This document shows, one piece after another, positions 52,485 to 61,741 of a DNA stretch of 64,000 bases (positions are counted from its first letter, which is position 1; each line of letters begins with the position of its first letter). Origin of the DNA: Roseiarcus sp035606915 (lineage in GTDB: Bacteria; Pseudomonadota; Alphaproteobacteria; Rhizobiales; Beijerinckiaceae); assembly GCA_035606915.1 (NCBI GenBank), contig DATNDU010000079.1, positions 43,853-107,852 of the forward strand, in the 5' to 3' direction. The notes below the pieces were generated by a model. It did no database searches and was not told where the DNA came from. It saw nothing but the letters and a program-made list of their open reading frames with translations. The translations under genes and the position numbers were made by a program.

Positions 52485-52670
52485 CGGCATTCGGCGCGGC
52501 CGCAATCTCAGCTCGACTTTCCGCCGTTTTGATCTTGGTTTTACATAGAGACCAAGAAAATTGGAGAGCCCGGCGATGATGCGCAGCGCTTCGTCGAGGA
52601 TGGCGCCAGCGCTGCTTGCGCAGCGACCAGTAAAGAATGTCGAACAGCCCGACGCATCCTTTAACCGGAT

Positions 52671-53969
52671 TCAGGCCCCACGCCCGCCCTCAAAACGAAG
52701 CGCCGCAACCCCGGCGAAGCTCGACTGCGGTCGCTGAGAGTCTTCGATGCGCAACGCCTCGTTCCATTTCGCCATGCGTTCGGAGCGCGAGAACGACCCG
52801 ACCTTCAGTTGTCCCGCGTTCCATCCGACCGCGAGATGGACGATGGCGACGTCCTCCGTCTCGCCGGAGCGAGCGGAGACGATTGTGCCGAATCCGGCCC
52901 GCTTTCCCGCTTCGCAGGCCTCTTTCGCCTCGGTGAACGTGCCTGCTTGATTGACCTTGATAAGGACGGCGTTGACACTGCGCTGTTCCGCGGCGCGCTC
53001 GACGCGTGCGGCGTTGGTGACCAGCAAGTCGTCGCCGATCACCTGCACCCGGTCGCCAACCGACGCGGTAAATCGTCGAAACCCCTCGACATCGTCCTCG
53101 GCGAACGGATCCTCGATGGACAGGACCGGATAGCGCGCGCACCAGCCCAGCAGATAGTCCGCCATCCCGTCGCGGTCGAGCTCGCGATTTTCGAGGCCGA
53201 GGCGGTAACGGCCATTCTTGCCAAACTCGGAGGCGGCGATGTCGAGCGAGATCGCGATCTCCTGTCCCGGCGTGTAGCCAGCGCGCTCGATGGCGATCAT
53301 CAGCGCATCGAGCGCCTCCTCGTTCGAGGAAAACGCCGGCCACCATCCGCCCTCGTCGGCCACGCCTTGCAAGAGACCGCGCTCGCGCATGAGATCGCCC
53401 GCCGCCATATAGACTTCCGCCGTCATTTCGAGCGCTTCGGCGAAGCTCTCGGCCCCCGGCGCGATGACCATCAGGTCCTGAATGTCGATGCGCCGCCCGG
53501 CGTGGGCGCCGCCGCCGAAGATCTGAATCTCGGGAAGCGGAATGCGAACGGCGGCGTCGCCGGCGATGTAGCGCCACAGCGGCATATGTCGCGACGCCGC
53601 CGCGGCGTGAAGCACCGCCAGCGACGCTGCGACCGTGGCGTTGCCACCCAGCCGCTGCTTCGTCGCCGACGGGTCGAGCGCGATTATCGCCGCATCGACG
53701 CCCGCCTGATTGAAGGGATCGCGTCCAGCAAGCGCCGGCGCAATCTCGTCTCGGATGCTGGCGAGCGCGTTTTGAACGTCGTAGCCGCCAAGCCGCCGCC
53801 CGCCGTCGCGGCGGTCGACCGCCTCGCGCGAGCCACGCGAGGCGCCCGCCGGGGCGATGCCGCGCCCCGCAGCCCCGTCCGAGAGCGTGACTTCGACCTC
53901 GATTGTCGGCCGCCCCCGCGAGTCCCAGATGCGGCGCGCATAAAGGCGCTGGATGATGGGTTCACTCAT
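52671..53969 (-). CDS. Enolase-superfamily protein with altered active site
   Basis: This 432-residue close paralogue of enolase (2-phosphoglycerate dehydratase) retains DEGGWWPAF (Glu206), SLDIAASEF (Asp243), SIED (Glu286), GDDLLVTN (Asp313), IKVNQ (Lys338) and QLKVG (Lys389). It also keeps the substrate His156 in HAGRR. The canonical SHRSGETED is SARSGETED (Ala366 for His), the catalytic Glu of DIQEFM is Asp165, and GASTG is GASRG (Arg45). It is therefore likely to act on a related phosphorylated acid, or to be a much altered enolase. The ATG overlaps the stop of the upstream kinase gene (ATGA); a longer frame inside that gene is rejected. Confidence 0.83.
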   Translation of the reverse strand: MSEPIIQRLYARRIWDSRGRPTIEVEVTLSDGAAGRGIAPAGASRGSREAVDRRDGGRRLGGYDVQNALASIRDEIAPALAGRDPFNQAGVDAAIIALDPSATKQRLGGNATVAASLAVLHAAAASRHMPLWRYIAGDAAVRIPLPEIQIFGGGAHAGRRIDIQDLMVIAPGAESFAEALEMTAEVYMAAGDLMRERGLLQGVADEGGWWPAFSSNEEALDALMIAIERAGYTPGQEIAISLDIAASEFGKNGRYRLGLENRELDRDGMADYLLGWCARYPVLSIEDPFAEDDVEGFRRFTASVGDRVQVIGDDLLVTNAARVERAAEQRSVNAVLIKVNQAGTFTEAKEACEAGKRAGFGTIVSARSGETEDVAIVHLAVGWNAGQLKVGSFSRSERMAKWNEALRIEDSQRPQSSFAGVAALRFEGGRGA

Positions 53970-54955
53970 GATTGGGCCCACGCGTTGACGATGGCGATCG
54001 GATCGCGCACGGGATCGGTGACGAGCGGCGCCGCGAAGGCGCGAACGGCCTGCCGCTCCGGCTCCGTTTCGAGATATTCGACCGGCGACTTTCCGTCGAT
54101 GCGCGCCAGAAACAGCGCCGGCAGCAGACGCGCAACCCGCGCCGCGAGGCCGCCGCGCGCCTCCCAGTCGACGCCCGCCAGATAGGCGTCGAGCAGCGCG
54201 GCGAAGGCGGGACGATAAGCGGCGCGGGAAACCCCGCGACGCGCGCCCTTCAACAACAGATGGTTGAGGCAGAAGGCGAGGTCGAACGCCGGGTCGCCCC
54301 AACAGGCGCATTCCGCATCGAGAAACACGGGGCCTTGCGGCGAGTGCAGGATATTCTTCGGACTGACGTCGCCGTGCATCAGCGCCTTGTTGTTCGCCAG
54401 CGTCGTCTGCGCGATGGCTTCCAGGTCCGCCGCGAGAGCCGGGTGAGTCCGCGCGGCGGCGAGCAGATAAGGCTCGATGCGGATGGCGACGAAAGTTTCG
54501 GCATGGGCGAAACGGGCAGCCAGACCGTCCGCCGCGGCGCTCCTTGCGTGTACGAACGCAAGGTCGCCGCCAACTGAGGCTGCAAACGCTTCGTCGGTCT
54601 GCCCGGCCATGAGTTCCGCCTTCCAGACAGGATTGTCATCGGGCGGCAGATAGGTCATGGCGAACAGGCCAAGCTTCGAGTCTTCGCCTAGCACGGCCGG
54701 GGCCGCACGCGGCCGCCAATCGGCGACGGCCCGCATCCACGCCGCCTCGGCGGCGTTGCGCGACAATGGCGCCTCCCAATGCGCCGTCACTTTCAACTTC
54801 TGGAGCGCGCGCTTTACAACGAAGCGACGGCCCGCTGTTTGCGCGAGATAGATGTCGGAGGAGACGCCGCCTGCAAGCGGCGTCAACGACAGCGCTTCGC
54901 CGGCAGCCGCAAGGCCCATCCTTCGCAGTCCGATCTCGATTTCCGCGGCGGACAT
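53966..54955 (-). CDS. APH/choline-kinase-fold phosphotransferase
   Basis: This 329-residue kinase of the aminoglycoside phosphotransferase fold transfers phosphate from ATP to a hydroxyl group. The catalytic loop MHGDVSPKNILHSP and the metal motif FLDAECACWGDPAFDLAFCL are intact, and FVVKRALQKL holds the ATP-binding lysine. It overlaps the enolase-like gene by 4 bp and lies 62 bp after an aldehyde dehydrogenase gene in a sugar/polyol importer operon. A metabolic kinase is thus more likely than drug resistance. A glycerate-type or sugar-acid substrate would feed the enolase-like enzyme, which is inference. Confidence 0.82.
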   Translation of the reverse strand: MSAAEIEIGLRRMGLAAAGEALSLTPLAGGVSSDIYLAQTAGRRFVVKRALQKLKVTAHWEAPLSRNAAEAAWMRAVADWRPRAAPAVLGEDSKLGLFAMTYLPPDDNPVWKAELMAGQTDEAFAASVGGDLAFVHARSAAADGLAARFAHAETFVAIRIEPYLLAAARTHPALAADLEAIAQTTLANNKALMHGDVSPKNILHSPQGPVFLDAECACWGDPAFDLAFCLNHLLLKGARRGVSRAAYRPAFAALLDAYLAGVDWEARGGLAARVARLLPALFLARIDGKSPVEYLETEPERQAVRAFAAPLVTDPVRDPIAIVNAWAQS

Positions 54956-55017
54956 TGGCGATCAACTCCCGCGAATCGGGCGCGGCCGACCTGTCTCGGG
55001 CGGCCGCGCGTTCTGGC

Positions 55018-56448
55018 TTAAGCGGGGGCGTAGCCGAGGACGCCCTTGATCTCCAAGAAGTCCTCCAGGCCGTATTCCGCGTATTCGCGGCCGTTGCCCG
55101 ATTGCTTGTAGCCGCCGAAGGGCATGCCGGCGTCCCACGCGGGATAGTTGATGTGAACGTTGCCGGCCCGCATCTTGCGCGCCGCGGCGCGCGCCTTCTC
55201 GATGTCCTTGCTCTGGATATAGGCCGCGAGCCCGTAGCCGGTGTTGTTGGCCTCCTCCATCGCCTGCTCGACGCTGTCGTAGGGCATGATCGAAAGCACC
55301 GGGCCGAAGATCTCCTCTCTCGCGATACGCATGTGTGGTTGGACGTTGGCGAAAACCGTCGGCTGCACATAGTAGCCGCGGTTGAGGCCCGCGGGTCGGC
55401 CGAGACCGCCGGTCACGAGGTCCGCGCCTTGCTTGATGCCGCTCTCGATCAGATCCTGGATCTTGTCGTACTGAGTCTGGCTGACCACCGGCCCGAGCTT
55501 GGTGTCCGGCCCATCGGCCGGTCCGACGACATAGGTTTGCGCGGCTGCCTTCGCATAGGCGGCGGCCTCGTCATGCTGGGCGCGCGAAACGAACATACGG
55601 GTCGGCGCGTTGCAGGACTGGCCGCTGTTGCTGAAGCAACCCGCGACCCCCTTTTGCACGGCTCTCTTCAGGTCGACGTCGGGGAAAAGAATGTTGGCCG
55701 ACTTGCCGCCGAGTTCCTGATGAACGCGCTTCACCGTGTCCGCCGCCGCCTTGGCGACGAGGATGCCCGCCCGCGTCGAGCCGGTGAACGACACCATGTC
55801 GACATCGGGATGGCTGGCGATCGCCTGGCCGACCGTCGGCCCGTCGCCGTTGACGAGGTTGAACAAGCCTTTCGGCGCGCCCGCTTCGTTCAGGATCTCA
55901 GCGAAGATGATCGCGTCGAGCGGCGCGATCTCGCTGGGTTTCAGAACCATCGTGCAACCGGCCGCAAGCGCCGGCGCAACCTTGCAGGTGATCTGGTTCA
56001 GCGGCCAGTTCCACGGCGTAATCATGCCGACGACGCCGATCGGCTCCTTCACGATCATGCCCGAGCCCTTCGGCTCCTCGAAGTGGAATCTTTTGAGAAC
56101 GTCAACCATCTTTTCAAGATGAGCGAGGCCGATCGTCACCTGCGAACTGCGCGCGAAAGCGATCGGCGCGCCCATCTCGCGCGAGATTGCCGAGGCCAAC
56201 TCCTCGCCGCGCTTTTTGTAGACGGCGATGATCCGCTCAAGCAGTTCTAGCCGCTCTTTGCGCGTCGTGAAGCCGAATGTCTGGAACGCCCGCTTCGCGG
56301 CGGCGACCGCCTTGTCGACATCGGCTTTTGAACCCAGAGAGATGGTCGCAAAGCCCTCCTCGTTCGAGGGATCAATCACGTCGAGCGTCTTTGGCTCGAC
56401 CGGATCCACCCATTGTCCGTCGATATAGAATTGCAACGCATGGTTCAT
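55018..56448 (-). CDS. NAD(P)-dependent aldehyde dehydrogenase
   Basis: This 476-residue aldehyde dehydrogenase oxidises an aldehyde to the acid. The motifs PWNWPLNQITCKVAPALAAG and FTGSTRAGILV, the general-base Glu in QELGGKSANI and the nucleophilic Cys in NSGQSCNAPTRM are all in place. NYPAWDAGMPFGGYKQSG closes the family pattern. The ATG at 56448-56446 has GGAGAGAAGC upstream. It sits between a DeoR relic and the kinase gene of the importer operon, and probably supplies the acid that the kinase phosphorylates. Confidence 0.94.
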   Translation of the reverse strand: MNHALQFYIDGQWVDPVEPKTLDVIDPSNEEGFATISLGSKADVDKAVAAAKRAFQTFGFTTRKERLELLERIIAVYKKRGEELASAISREMGAPIAFARSSQVTIGLAHLEKMVDVLKRFHFEEPKGSGMIVKEPIGVVGMITPWNWPLNQITCKVAPALAAGCTMVLKPSEIAPLDAIIFAEILNEAGAPKGLFNLVNGDGPTVGQAIASHPDVDMVSFTGSTRAGILVAKAAADTVKRVHQELGGKSANILFPDVDLKRAVQKGVAGCFSNSGQSCNAPTRMFVSRAQHDEAAAYAKAAAQTYVVGPADGPDTKLGPVVSQTQYDKIQDLIESGIKQGADLVTGGLGRPAGLNRGYYVQPTVFANVQPHMRIAREEIFGPVLSIMPYDSVEQAMEEANNTGYGLAAYIQSKDIEKARAAARKMRAGNVHINYPAWDAGMPFGGYKQSGNGREYAEYGLEDFLEIKGVLGYAPA

Positions 56449-56599
56449 GCTTCTCTCCACTCTTTCAACAGCCGGCGCGGCGCGCACGGAGCGCTTTCCC
56501 GCGACGCATCGGAGCGACTTTCGATCCAGAAAGTTCTATGTTTCCGTGTCTCAATATCACAGGGGCCAGGCGTTTGGCGACCCCGCAAAAAGCCCGTAT

Positions 56600-56713
56600 G
56601 TCATCTCCGAACTCGACATCGATCAGCGCCGGCAGAGAATCGCCGCCTTGGTGCATACCGAGCATTTCGTATCCGCTCAGGATCTCGCCGCTAGTTCAGC
56701 GTTTCGCAAGTGA
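56600..56713 (+). pseudogene. DeoR-family regulator N-terminal relic
   Basis: The plus-strand frame reads ISELDIDQRRQRIAALVHTE and continues HFVSAQDLAA before meeting a stop after SSAFRK. This is the opening of the DeoR winged helix (RRxxIxxLVxxxxxVSxxDLA), cut off at the turn before VSxxTIRRDL. It is on the opposite strand between the permease and aldehyde dehydrogenase genes. DeoR proteins often regulate polyol importer operons like the surrounding one. Confidence 0.6.
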
Positions 56714-56794
56714 CCATCCGCAACGATATCGGCGCCCTGGCCCAGGCCCGATTTGGGAAATCGGGAAGAGAGCCACACATTGAAGGATCTGGCG
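56714..56794. other. Rest of the 346-bp gap between the importer and the aldehyde dehydrogenase gene
   Basis: I see no gene, promoter or stable hairpin in this part of the gap. With the DeoR relic it marks a probable deletion point between the importer and the enzyme genes. Confidence 0.3.
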
Positions 56795-57724
56795 TCACTC
56801 CTTCACCGCGCCGGTCATGGCGGAGACATAATATTCGACGACGAAGGAATAAAGCACGATCAGCGGCAGCGAGCCAACCAGCGCGCCGGCCATCAGCGTC
56901 CCCCAATGATATACGTCGCCATCGACAAAGTTGCTGATGATTGCGACCGGCACTGTCTTGTTGGAGGTCGAGGAAATAAAGGTAAGGGCGTAGATGAATT
57001 CGTTCCAGCAGAGAGTGAGCGAGAAGATGCTGGCTGAGATCAGGCCGGGAACGGCAAGCGGCAGAATGATCTTGGTCAGAATCTGCAGGCGCGAGGCCCC
57101 GTCGATCAGCGCGCATTCTTCGAGTTCATAGGGGATCGTCTTGAAATAACCCATCAGCAGCCAGGTCGAGAACGGAATCAGAATGGTCGGATAGACCAAC
57201 ACCAGCGAAAGCGGCGAATTGAACAGCCCGTATTTCTGGATTATGGTCGCCAGTGGAATGAACAAGATCGACGGCGGCACGAGATAAGCCAGAAAGATCA
57301 GGCCGCCGACCATCTGGGCGCCGCGATAGCGCAGCCGCACGATGGCGTAGGCCGCCATGACGCTGGCGATCAGCGATATGAAGGTCGACGCAAACGCCAC
57401 ATACATGGTATTCCAAAGCCAGCGCGGATATTGCGAATGAAATAACAGCTCTCTGATGTGATCGAGTGTCGGCGAAGTGACAAAGAACGGATTAAAGTCC
57501 TTCATGTCGATCAGTTGATTGTTCGGCTTGATCGCGGTGAGCACCATCCAGTAGAACGGGAACAGCAGAAAGATCAGGATCAATCCTAGCGGCAGATAGG
57601 TGGTGAGGAGTTTTCGCGGGCGCGTCTCCAGATAGCTCATGCCCTCCGAGGCGTCGATAAGACGCGCGGAAGCGAGCCGCTCCGCCGCCTCGGTGGTTTC
57701 GGGCGCCTCAGAGATTTCACTCAT
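56795..57724 (-). CDS. ABC transporter permease, MalG/UgpE type
   Basis: This 309-residue inner-membrane permease has six hydrophobic segments and the EAA coupling loop in the form IPYELEECALIDGASRLQILTKIILPLAVPG. A long N-terminal cytoplasmic tail precedes the first helix. It pairs with the MalF-type permease, whose gene overlaps it by 8 bp. It belongs to the carbohydrate-uptake-1 family, which imports oligosaccharides, polyols or glycerol phosphates. Confidence 0.93.
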   Translation of the reverse strand: MSEISEAPETTEAAERLASARLIDASEGMSYLETRPRKLLTTYLPLGLILIFLLFPFYWMVLTAIKPNNQLIDMKDFNPFFVTSPTLDHIRELLFHSQYPRWLWNTMYVAFASTFISLIASVMAAYAIVRLRYRGAQMVGGLIFLAYLVPPSILFIPLATIIQKYGLFNSPLSLVLVYPTILIPFSTWLLMGYFKTIPYELEECALIDGASRLQILTKIILPLAVPGLISASIFSLTLCWNEFIYALTFISSTSNKTVPVAIISNFVDGDVYHWGTLMAGALVGSLPLIVLYSFVVEYYVSAMTGAVKE

Positions 57725-58652
57725 TGCCGGCGCCTTGCTGCCATTTGCGTTTCTGCAAACCGAACCACGAAAACAGGATTGCGGTCAGCAGGAACGGGAT
57801 CATCGCGGTCGAGATGGCCGCGCCTTCGCCGAGGTTTCCGCCGAGAATCGCGCGCTGGTAAGACAGCGTCGCCATCAGATGGGTGGCGTTGACAGGCCCG
57901 CCGCGCGTCATCGCCCAGATAAGCTGGAAATCCGTGAACGTGAACAGCACCGAAAAGGTCATGACGACCGCGATGATCGGGGTCAGCAAAGGATAAGTGA
58001 TGTAGCGAAAATTCTGCCAGCGCGAGGCGCCGTCTATGGTCGCCGCTTCATAGAGCGAGGGCGAGACAGTCTGCAATCCGGCCAGCAGCGTGATGGCGAC
58101 GAAGGGCACGCCGCGCCAGATATTGACAAAAGTCAGACACCAGCGCGCGTTCCAGGGATTGCCGAGAAAATCGATGTATTGCTTGATGAGCCCGAGTTTG
58201 ACCAGGCTCCACGAAATGATCGAAAACTGCGCATCGAAAATCCACCAGAAGGCGATGGCCGAGAGCACGGTTGGCACAACGAAGGGGATGAGCACAATCG
58301 AGCGCAGAAGCGCCTTGAACCGCAAGTTTCTGTTGAGCAACAACGCGAGATAAAGACCGATCGCGAATTTGATCGTCGAGGCGACAATTGTATAGAAGCA
58401 AGTGAAGAATACGGCGCCCCAGAACACGAAATCGCCTGACAGCCACTCGTAATTGTCGAGGCCGACGAATTCGCCGGGCCGTCCGATCTTTGCGTCGGTG
58501 AACGAGAGCCAGACGCCGAGCACCAACGGATAGGCCAGAAACAGGATCAGAATGACGAGGGTGGGCGCCATGAACCAGAATCCGAGCCAGTCTCGGTTGG
58601 AGCGCAAGCGCGCCCATGTTGAGCGCGTTCTCGGCGCCGTCGCGTCGATCAT
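57717..58652 (-). CDS. ABC transporter permease, MalF/UgpA type
   Basis: This 311-residue permease has six hydrophobic segments. LYEAATIDGASRWQNFRYITYPLLTPI is the EAA loop, and GVWLSFTDAKIGRPGEFVGLDNYEWLS is the typical first periplasmic region. Its end overlaps the MalG-type gene by 8 bp and it follows the binding-protein gene by 73 bp. It forms the heterodimeric pore with 56795-57724. Confidence 0.93.
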   Translation of the reverse strand: MIDATAPRTRSTWARLRSNRDWLGFWFMAPTLVILILFLAYPLVLGVWLSFTDAKIGRPGEFVGLDNYEWLSGDFVFWGAVFFTCFYTIVASTIKFAIGLYLALLLNRNLRFKALLRSIVLIPFVVPTVLSAIAFWWIFDAQFSIISWSLVKLGLIKQYIDFLGNPWNARWCLTFVNIWRGVPFVAITLLAGLQTVSPSLYEAATIDGASRWQNFRYITYPLLTPIIAVVMTFSVLFTFTDFQLIWAMTRGGPVNATHLMATLSYQRAILGGNLGEGAAISTAMIPFLLTAILFSWFGLQKRKWQQGAGNE

Positions 58653-58725
58653 TCGGCTTCCTCGTACATGCCGCCTCCGGGGGCTAGAGCCGCCGCCTGC
58701 GGACGGACGGCGGCTCGGCGCTCAG

Positions 58726-60039
58726 CTAACGAAAGATGTGCAGCGCCGACCGCTCGGCGGTCTTCATCGTCCCCTTTAGATCCTCCTGCCCGGTGCAGTA
58801 GCGGGCGAACATGTCGACGACGATGAAATCGGCGACGGCCTCGGCCACTTTCGGGCTTAAGGGTCCGATGCCGCTAATGGGCAGCGTGCGCGCGGAGGCT
58901 TCTGCGAACACCTTGTTCTTCGGATCGGCGGTCCAGACCGGATTGTTGTCGTAGGCGTGAAGCGTCTGCGTGAGATAGCCTTGCGCGCCCTCGAGCCAAG
59001 GGTTGTACTGCGCGGCTTCCATCATGAAGGCCACGAAAGCTTTGGCCGCCATCGGGTATTTCGTGAAGTTGAAAGCCAGGATCGGGAAGGCGAGTTGCAG
59101 CTCCGTGGGGTGGCCAACCGGGCCGACGGGTTGCAACGCATGGTTCATGTCGTCGGCGATCGCGTTCATCTTGGCGTCGCCTTTTTGGCCAGCGGCCTTG
59201 GCCGCGACATAAATGGAGATGCCGTTCAGCGTCAGATGGATATCGCCGGCCAGGAACGCCTTGTTGTTGGACGAATCGTTCCACGAAGGCGTGCCCGGAA
59301 TGAAGGTCTTGTAAAGCTCCATGGAGTACTCGAGCGCCTTGGCGGTTTCCGGCGAGTTGATGCAGACCTTGCCGTTCTTGTCGATCAGGTAGCCGCCGTT
59401 CCCCCACAGAACCCAGTGCAGCCAGTCGTTGGCGTCCCCCGTGGCGTGGCCGAACGCGAAGCCCGCTGGCGTATTGTTCTTCTTCAGCCCCTGGCAAAGC
59501 GCAAGAAAGCCCGGAAAGTCAGTCGGGAATGTTTTGAATCCCGCCTTGTTCATGGACGAGACGCGGTAGTTCATGTAGCCGCCGGCGACGCCGACGGGGA
59601 TCGCAATCCACTTGCCGTTATATTGGCCGTAAGTCGCCGGGCCTTTGATCCAGCCGCCATATTTCTTGCCGAGATAATTGGCGACGTCATCGACGTTCAG
59701 ACACTTCTCGGGGAACAACTGCGGCAGCGAATAAAGGCCCCATACGAGGTCCGGGCCCTGTCCGGTGTTGGCCGCCACCGAGGCCTTGGGTTGGATATCG
59801 TCGAAGCTCTCGTCCGATACGACGACCTTGACGTTGAAGGTCTTTTGAAATGTATCGACAATCTTAAGGAAGGCGACGCCTTCGCTGTCGACGAAATGTT
59901 TCCACCGCAGTACGTTCAGCGTCGCGCCCGCTTCGGGCTTCCACAGGCTGTCGGCCGCGAATGCCTTGGCGAAATCCAGAAGGCCCGAGCCGGCGACGGC
60001 CGCGCCCCCGACGAACGAGCGGCGAGTGATCCGAGACAT
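58726..60039 (-). CDS. Family-1 ABC sugar-binding protein with Tat signal
   Basis: This 437-residue extracellular solute-binding protein has a Tat motif, TRRSFVGGAAVAGSGLLDFA, with cleavage near AFAADS. It has the layout of carbohydrate-binding family 1 proteins, with LRWKHFVDSEGVAFLKIVDTF and MEAAQYNPWLEGAQGYL. AAAGGAGGAAAAT precedes the ATG. It is the second gene of the importer operon. The ligand is probably a sugar or polyol. Confidence 0.9.
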   Translation of the reverse strand: MSRITRRSFVGGAAVAGSGLLDFAKAFAADSLWKPEAGATLNVLRWKHFVDSEGVAFLKIVDTFQKTFNVKVVVSDESFDDIQPKASVAANTGQGPDLVWGLYSLPQLFPEKCLNVDDVANYLGKKYGGWIKGPATYGQYNGKWIAIPVGVAGGYMNYRVSSMNKAGFKTFPTDFPGFLALCQGLKKNNTPAGFAFGHATGDANDWLHWVLWGNGGYLIDKNGKVCINSPETAKALEYSMELYKTFIPGTPSWNDSSNNKAFLAGDIHLTLNGISIYVAAKAAGQKGDAKMNAIADDMNHALQPVGPVGHPTELQLAFPILAFNFTKYPMAAKAFVAFMMEAAQYNPWLEGAQGYLTQTLHAYDNNPVWTADPKNKVFAEASARTLPISGIGPLSPKVAEAVADFIVVDMFARYCTGQEDLKGTMKTAERSALHIFR

Positions 60040-60093
60040 ATTTTCCTCCTTTGCAAGGTCTTCAGTTCTGGTTGCGAAGTCGTGCGGGCGGCA

Positions 60094-61164
60094 TCAGGCC
60101 GCCAGCGCCTTGCCGCTCTTTGGATCGAACAGATGCACGAGTCCGGGATCACAACCGATTTTGATTGTTTCACCGGGACTGCGCGGGATTCGATCGCGAA
60201 ACAGGCAGATGAGGTCACGTCCATCGGCATGGGCGACGACCAGCGTTTCCGATCCCGTGGGTTCGACCACGCTCACGCTGACCGCTGCGCCTTCCGGCGT
60301 CGTCGTGAAATGCTCGGGCCGCACTCCCAACACGACCGGCCGCCCTTCGCTGGCGGCAGGCGCGGCGGCGACCGGAAAGGTCAGGCCAGAAGCTGTCTTG
60401 AAGACCGCCTTGCCGTCGCTGTTGGCGATCTCGCCATCAAAGAAATTCATCGCCGGCGATCCGATGAAGGCGGCCACGAACATATTGGCGGGATGGTCGT
60501 AAAGGTCGAGCGGCGCGCCGATCTGTTCAACAATGCCGTCGTGCATGACCACGATCCTGTCGCCCATGGTCATCGCTTCGATCTGGTCGTGGGTGACATA
60601 GACCGTCGTGGTTTTCAGACGCTGGTGCAACTCCTTGATCTCGGTGCGCATGGCGACGCGCAACTTGGCGTCTAGATTGGACAGCGGCTCATCGAACAGG
60701 AAGACCTGCGGGTCGCGGACGATGGCGCGGCCCATGGCGACGCGTTGGCGCTGTCCGCCGGACAGTTGGCGGGGATAACGGCCGAGCAGCGGCTTCAGTC
60801 CGAGAATATCGGCCGCCCGCGACACACGCTGTTTGATCTCGGCCTTCCCCGCCTTGCGCAGAAGCAGGGAAAATCCCATGTTGTCGAATACGGTCATATG
60901 CGGATAGAGCGCATAGTTCTGAAAGACCATTGCAATATTGCGCTCTTTTGGCGGCGCGTCGTTGACGACATGGCCGCCCATGAGGATCTGGCCGCCCGTA
61001 ATGTTCTCCAACCCTGCGATCATCCGCAGCAAGGTGGATTTGCCACAGCCCGACGGTCCCACGAGAACGACGAATTCCCCGTCCTTGATGTCCACATTGA
61101 CGCCATGGATGACCGGCGTTGCGCCGTAGGCCTTTACAACGTCCCGAATCTCGACGGACGCCAT
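60094..61164 (-). CDS. ABC transporter ATP-binding protein, MalK/UgpC type
   Basis: This 356-residue ATPase of the carbohydrate-uptake-1 group has Walker A GPSGCGKST, Q-loop FQNYALYPHMTV, signature LSGGQRQR, Walker B VFLFDEPLSNLD and H-loop YVTHDQ. A C-terminal TOBE/MalK regulatory domain follows (LGVRPEHFTT). The ATG follows AGGGAGAAAATGA. It leads the minus-strand operon of importer, aldehyde dehydrogenase, kinase and enolase-like genes. Confidence 0.95.
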   Translation of the reverse strand: MASVEIRDVVKAYGATPVIHGVNVDIKDGEFVVLVGPSGCGKSTLLRMIAGLENITGGQILMGGHVVNDAPPKERNIAMVFQNYALYPHMTVFDNMGFSLLLRKAGKAEIKQRVSRAADILGLKPLLGRYPRQLSGGQRQRVAMGRAIVRDPQVFLFDEPLSNLDAKLRVAMRTEIKELHQRLKTTTVYVTHDQIEAMTMGDRIVVMHDGIVEQIGAPLDLYDHPANMFVAAFIGSPAMNFFDGEIANSDGKAVFKTASGLTFPVAAAPAASEGRPVVLGVRPEHFTTTPEGAAVSVSVVEPTGSETLVVAHADGRDLICLFRDRIPRSPGETIKIGCDPGLVHLFDPKSGKALAA

Positions 61165-61741
61165 TCATTTTCTCCCTGCTTGGCGTCTTGACGCGCCTCG
61201 ACGTTGAAGTTCGCAACCGTCAACTTGCTGGCTGCCTTCCGTCGTCGCGGAATTTTAGACAAGCAATCCGTGCGGCGTCATGAGGCTGCGCATCATGGGG
61301 TTGAGATGTAGCGAGTCACAGCTAAGGCTGCAAGCGACGATTTGGCCGGGTTTTGGGTTTGATCTGTTGGCGTCCGGGGGCAAGCGTGGCGCCCCGTCTG
61401 AAGGAGATTTCGGCGCAGCGGAGCCTTGGCTCATGATGTTCGACGATCGCCACGATGGCGCGTTCGCGGGACCGTCACGGCTTTCGCGTAGGCGATTGCG
61501 CGCGCGACATCGCAGGCGGCATTGTCAACCAAATGATGCGATCGGCGAAGGTTCGGACCATGGCCTGGACTTTGAAGCCGGTGTTCGCGCTCAACCCGGC
61601 CTGAGCAGGCCCAAACGCCTGCCAGGCGCCGCAGGCAGCCGTCGAATGGGCCGTTTGGGGCTCCCCGAGGATCAACCGAAGCGGCCGGAACGCCCCTTGC
61701 GGCGGCAACGCACAGCCAAGCGCCGAAAATTCACGCGATCA
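61165..61741. other. Gap between the importer operon and the integrase relic
   Basis: Open frames on both strands here are short or unlike any family I know, and I see no RNA gene. The first 100 bases should carry the promoter of the importer operon. The rest may belong to the decayed integrative element. Confidence 0.35.

Noticed and set aside
53970..54311. N-terminal extension of the enolase-like frame
   Set aside because: It lies inside the kinase gene in another frame. The enolase fold begins at the ATG at 53969.
58957..60675. 572-codon plus-strand frame
   Set aside because: It is antisense to the sugar-binding-protein and ATPase genes. High GC in third positions keeps it open.
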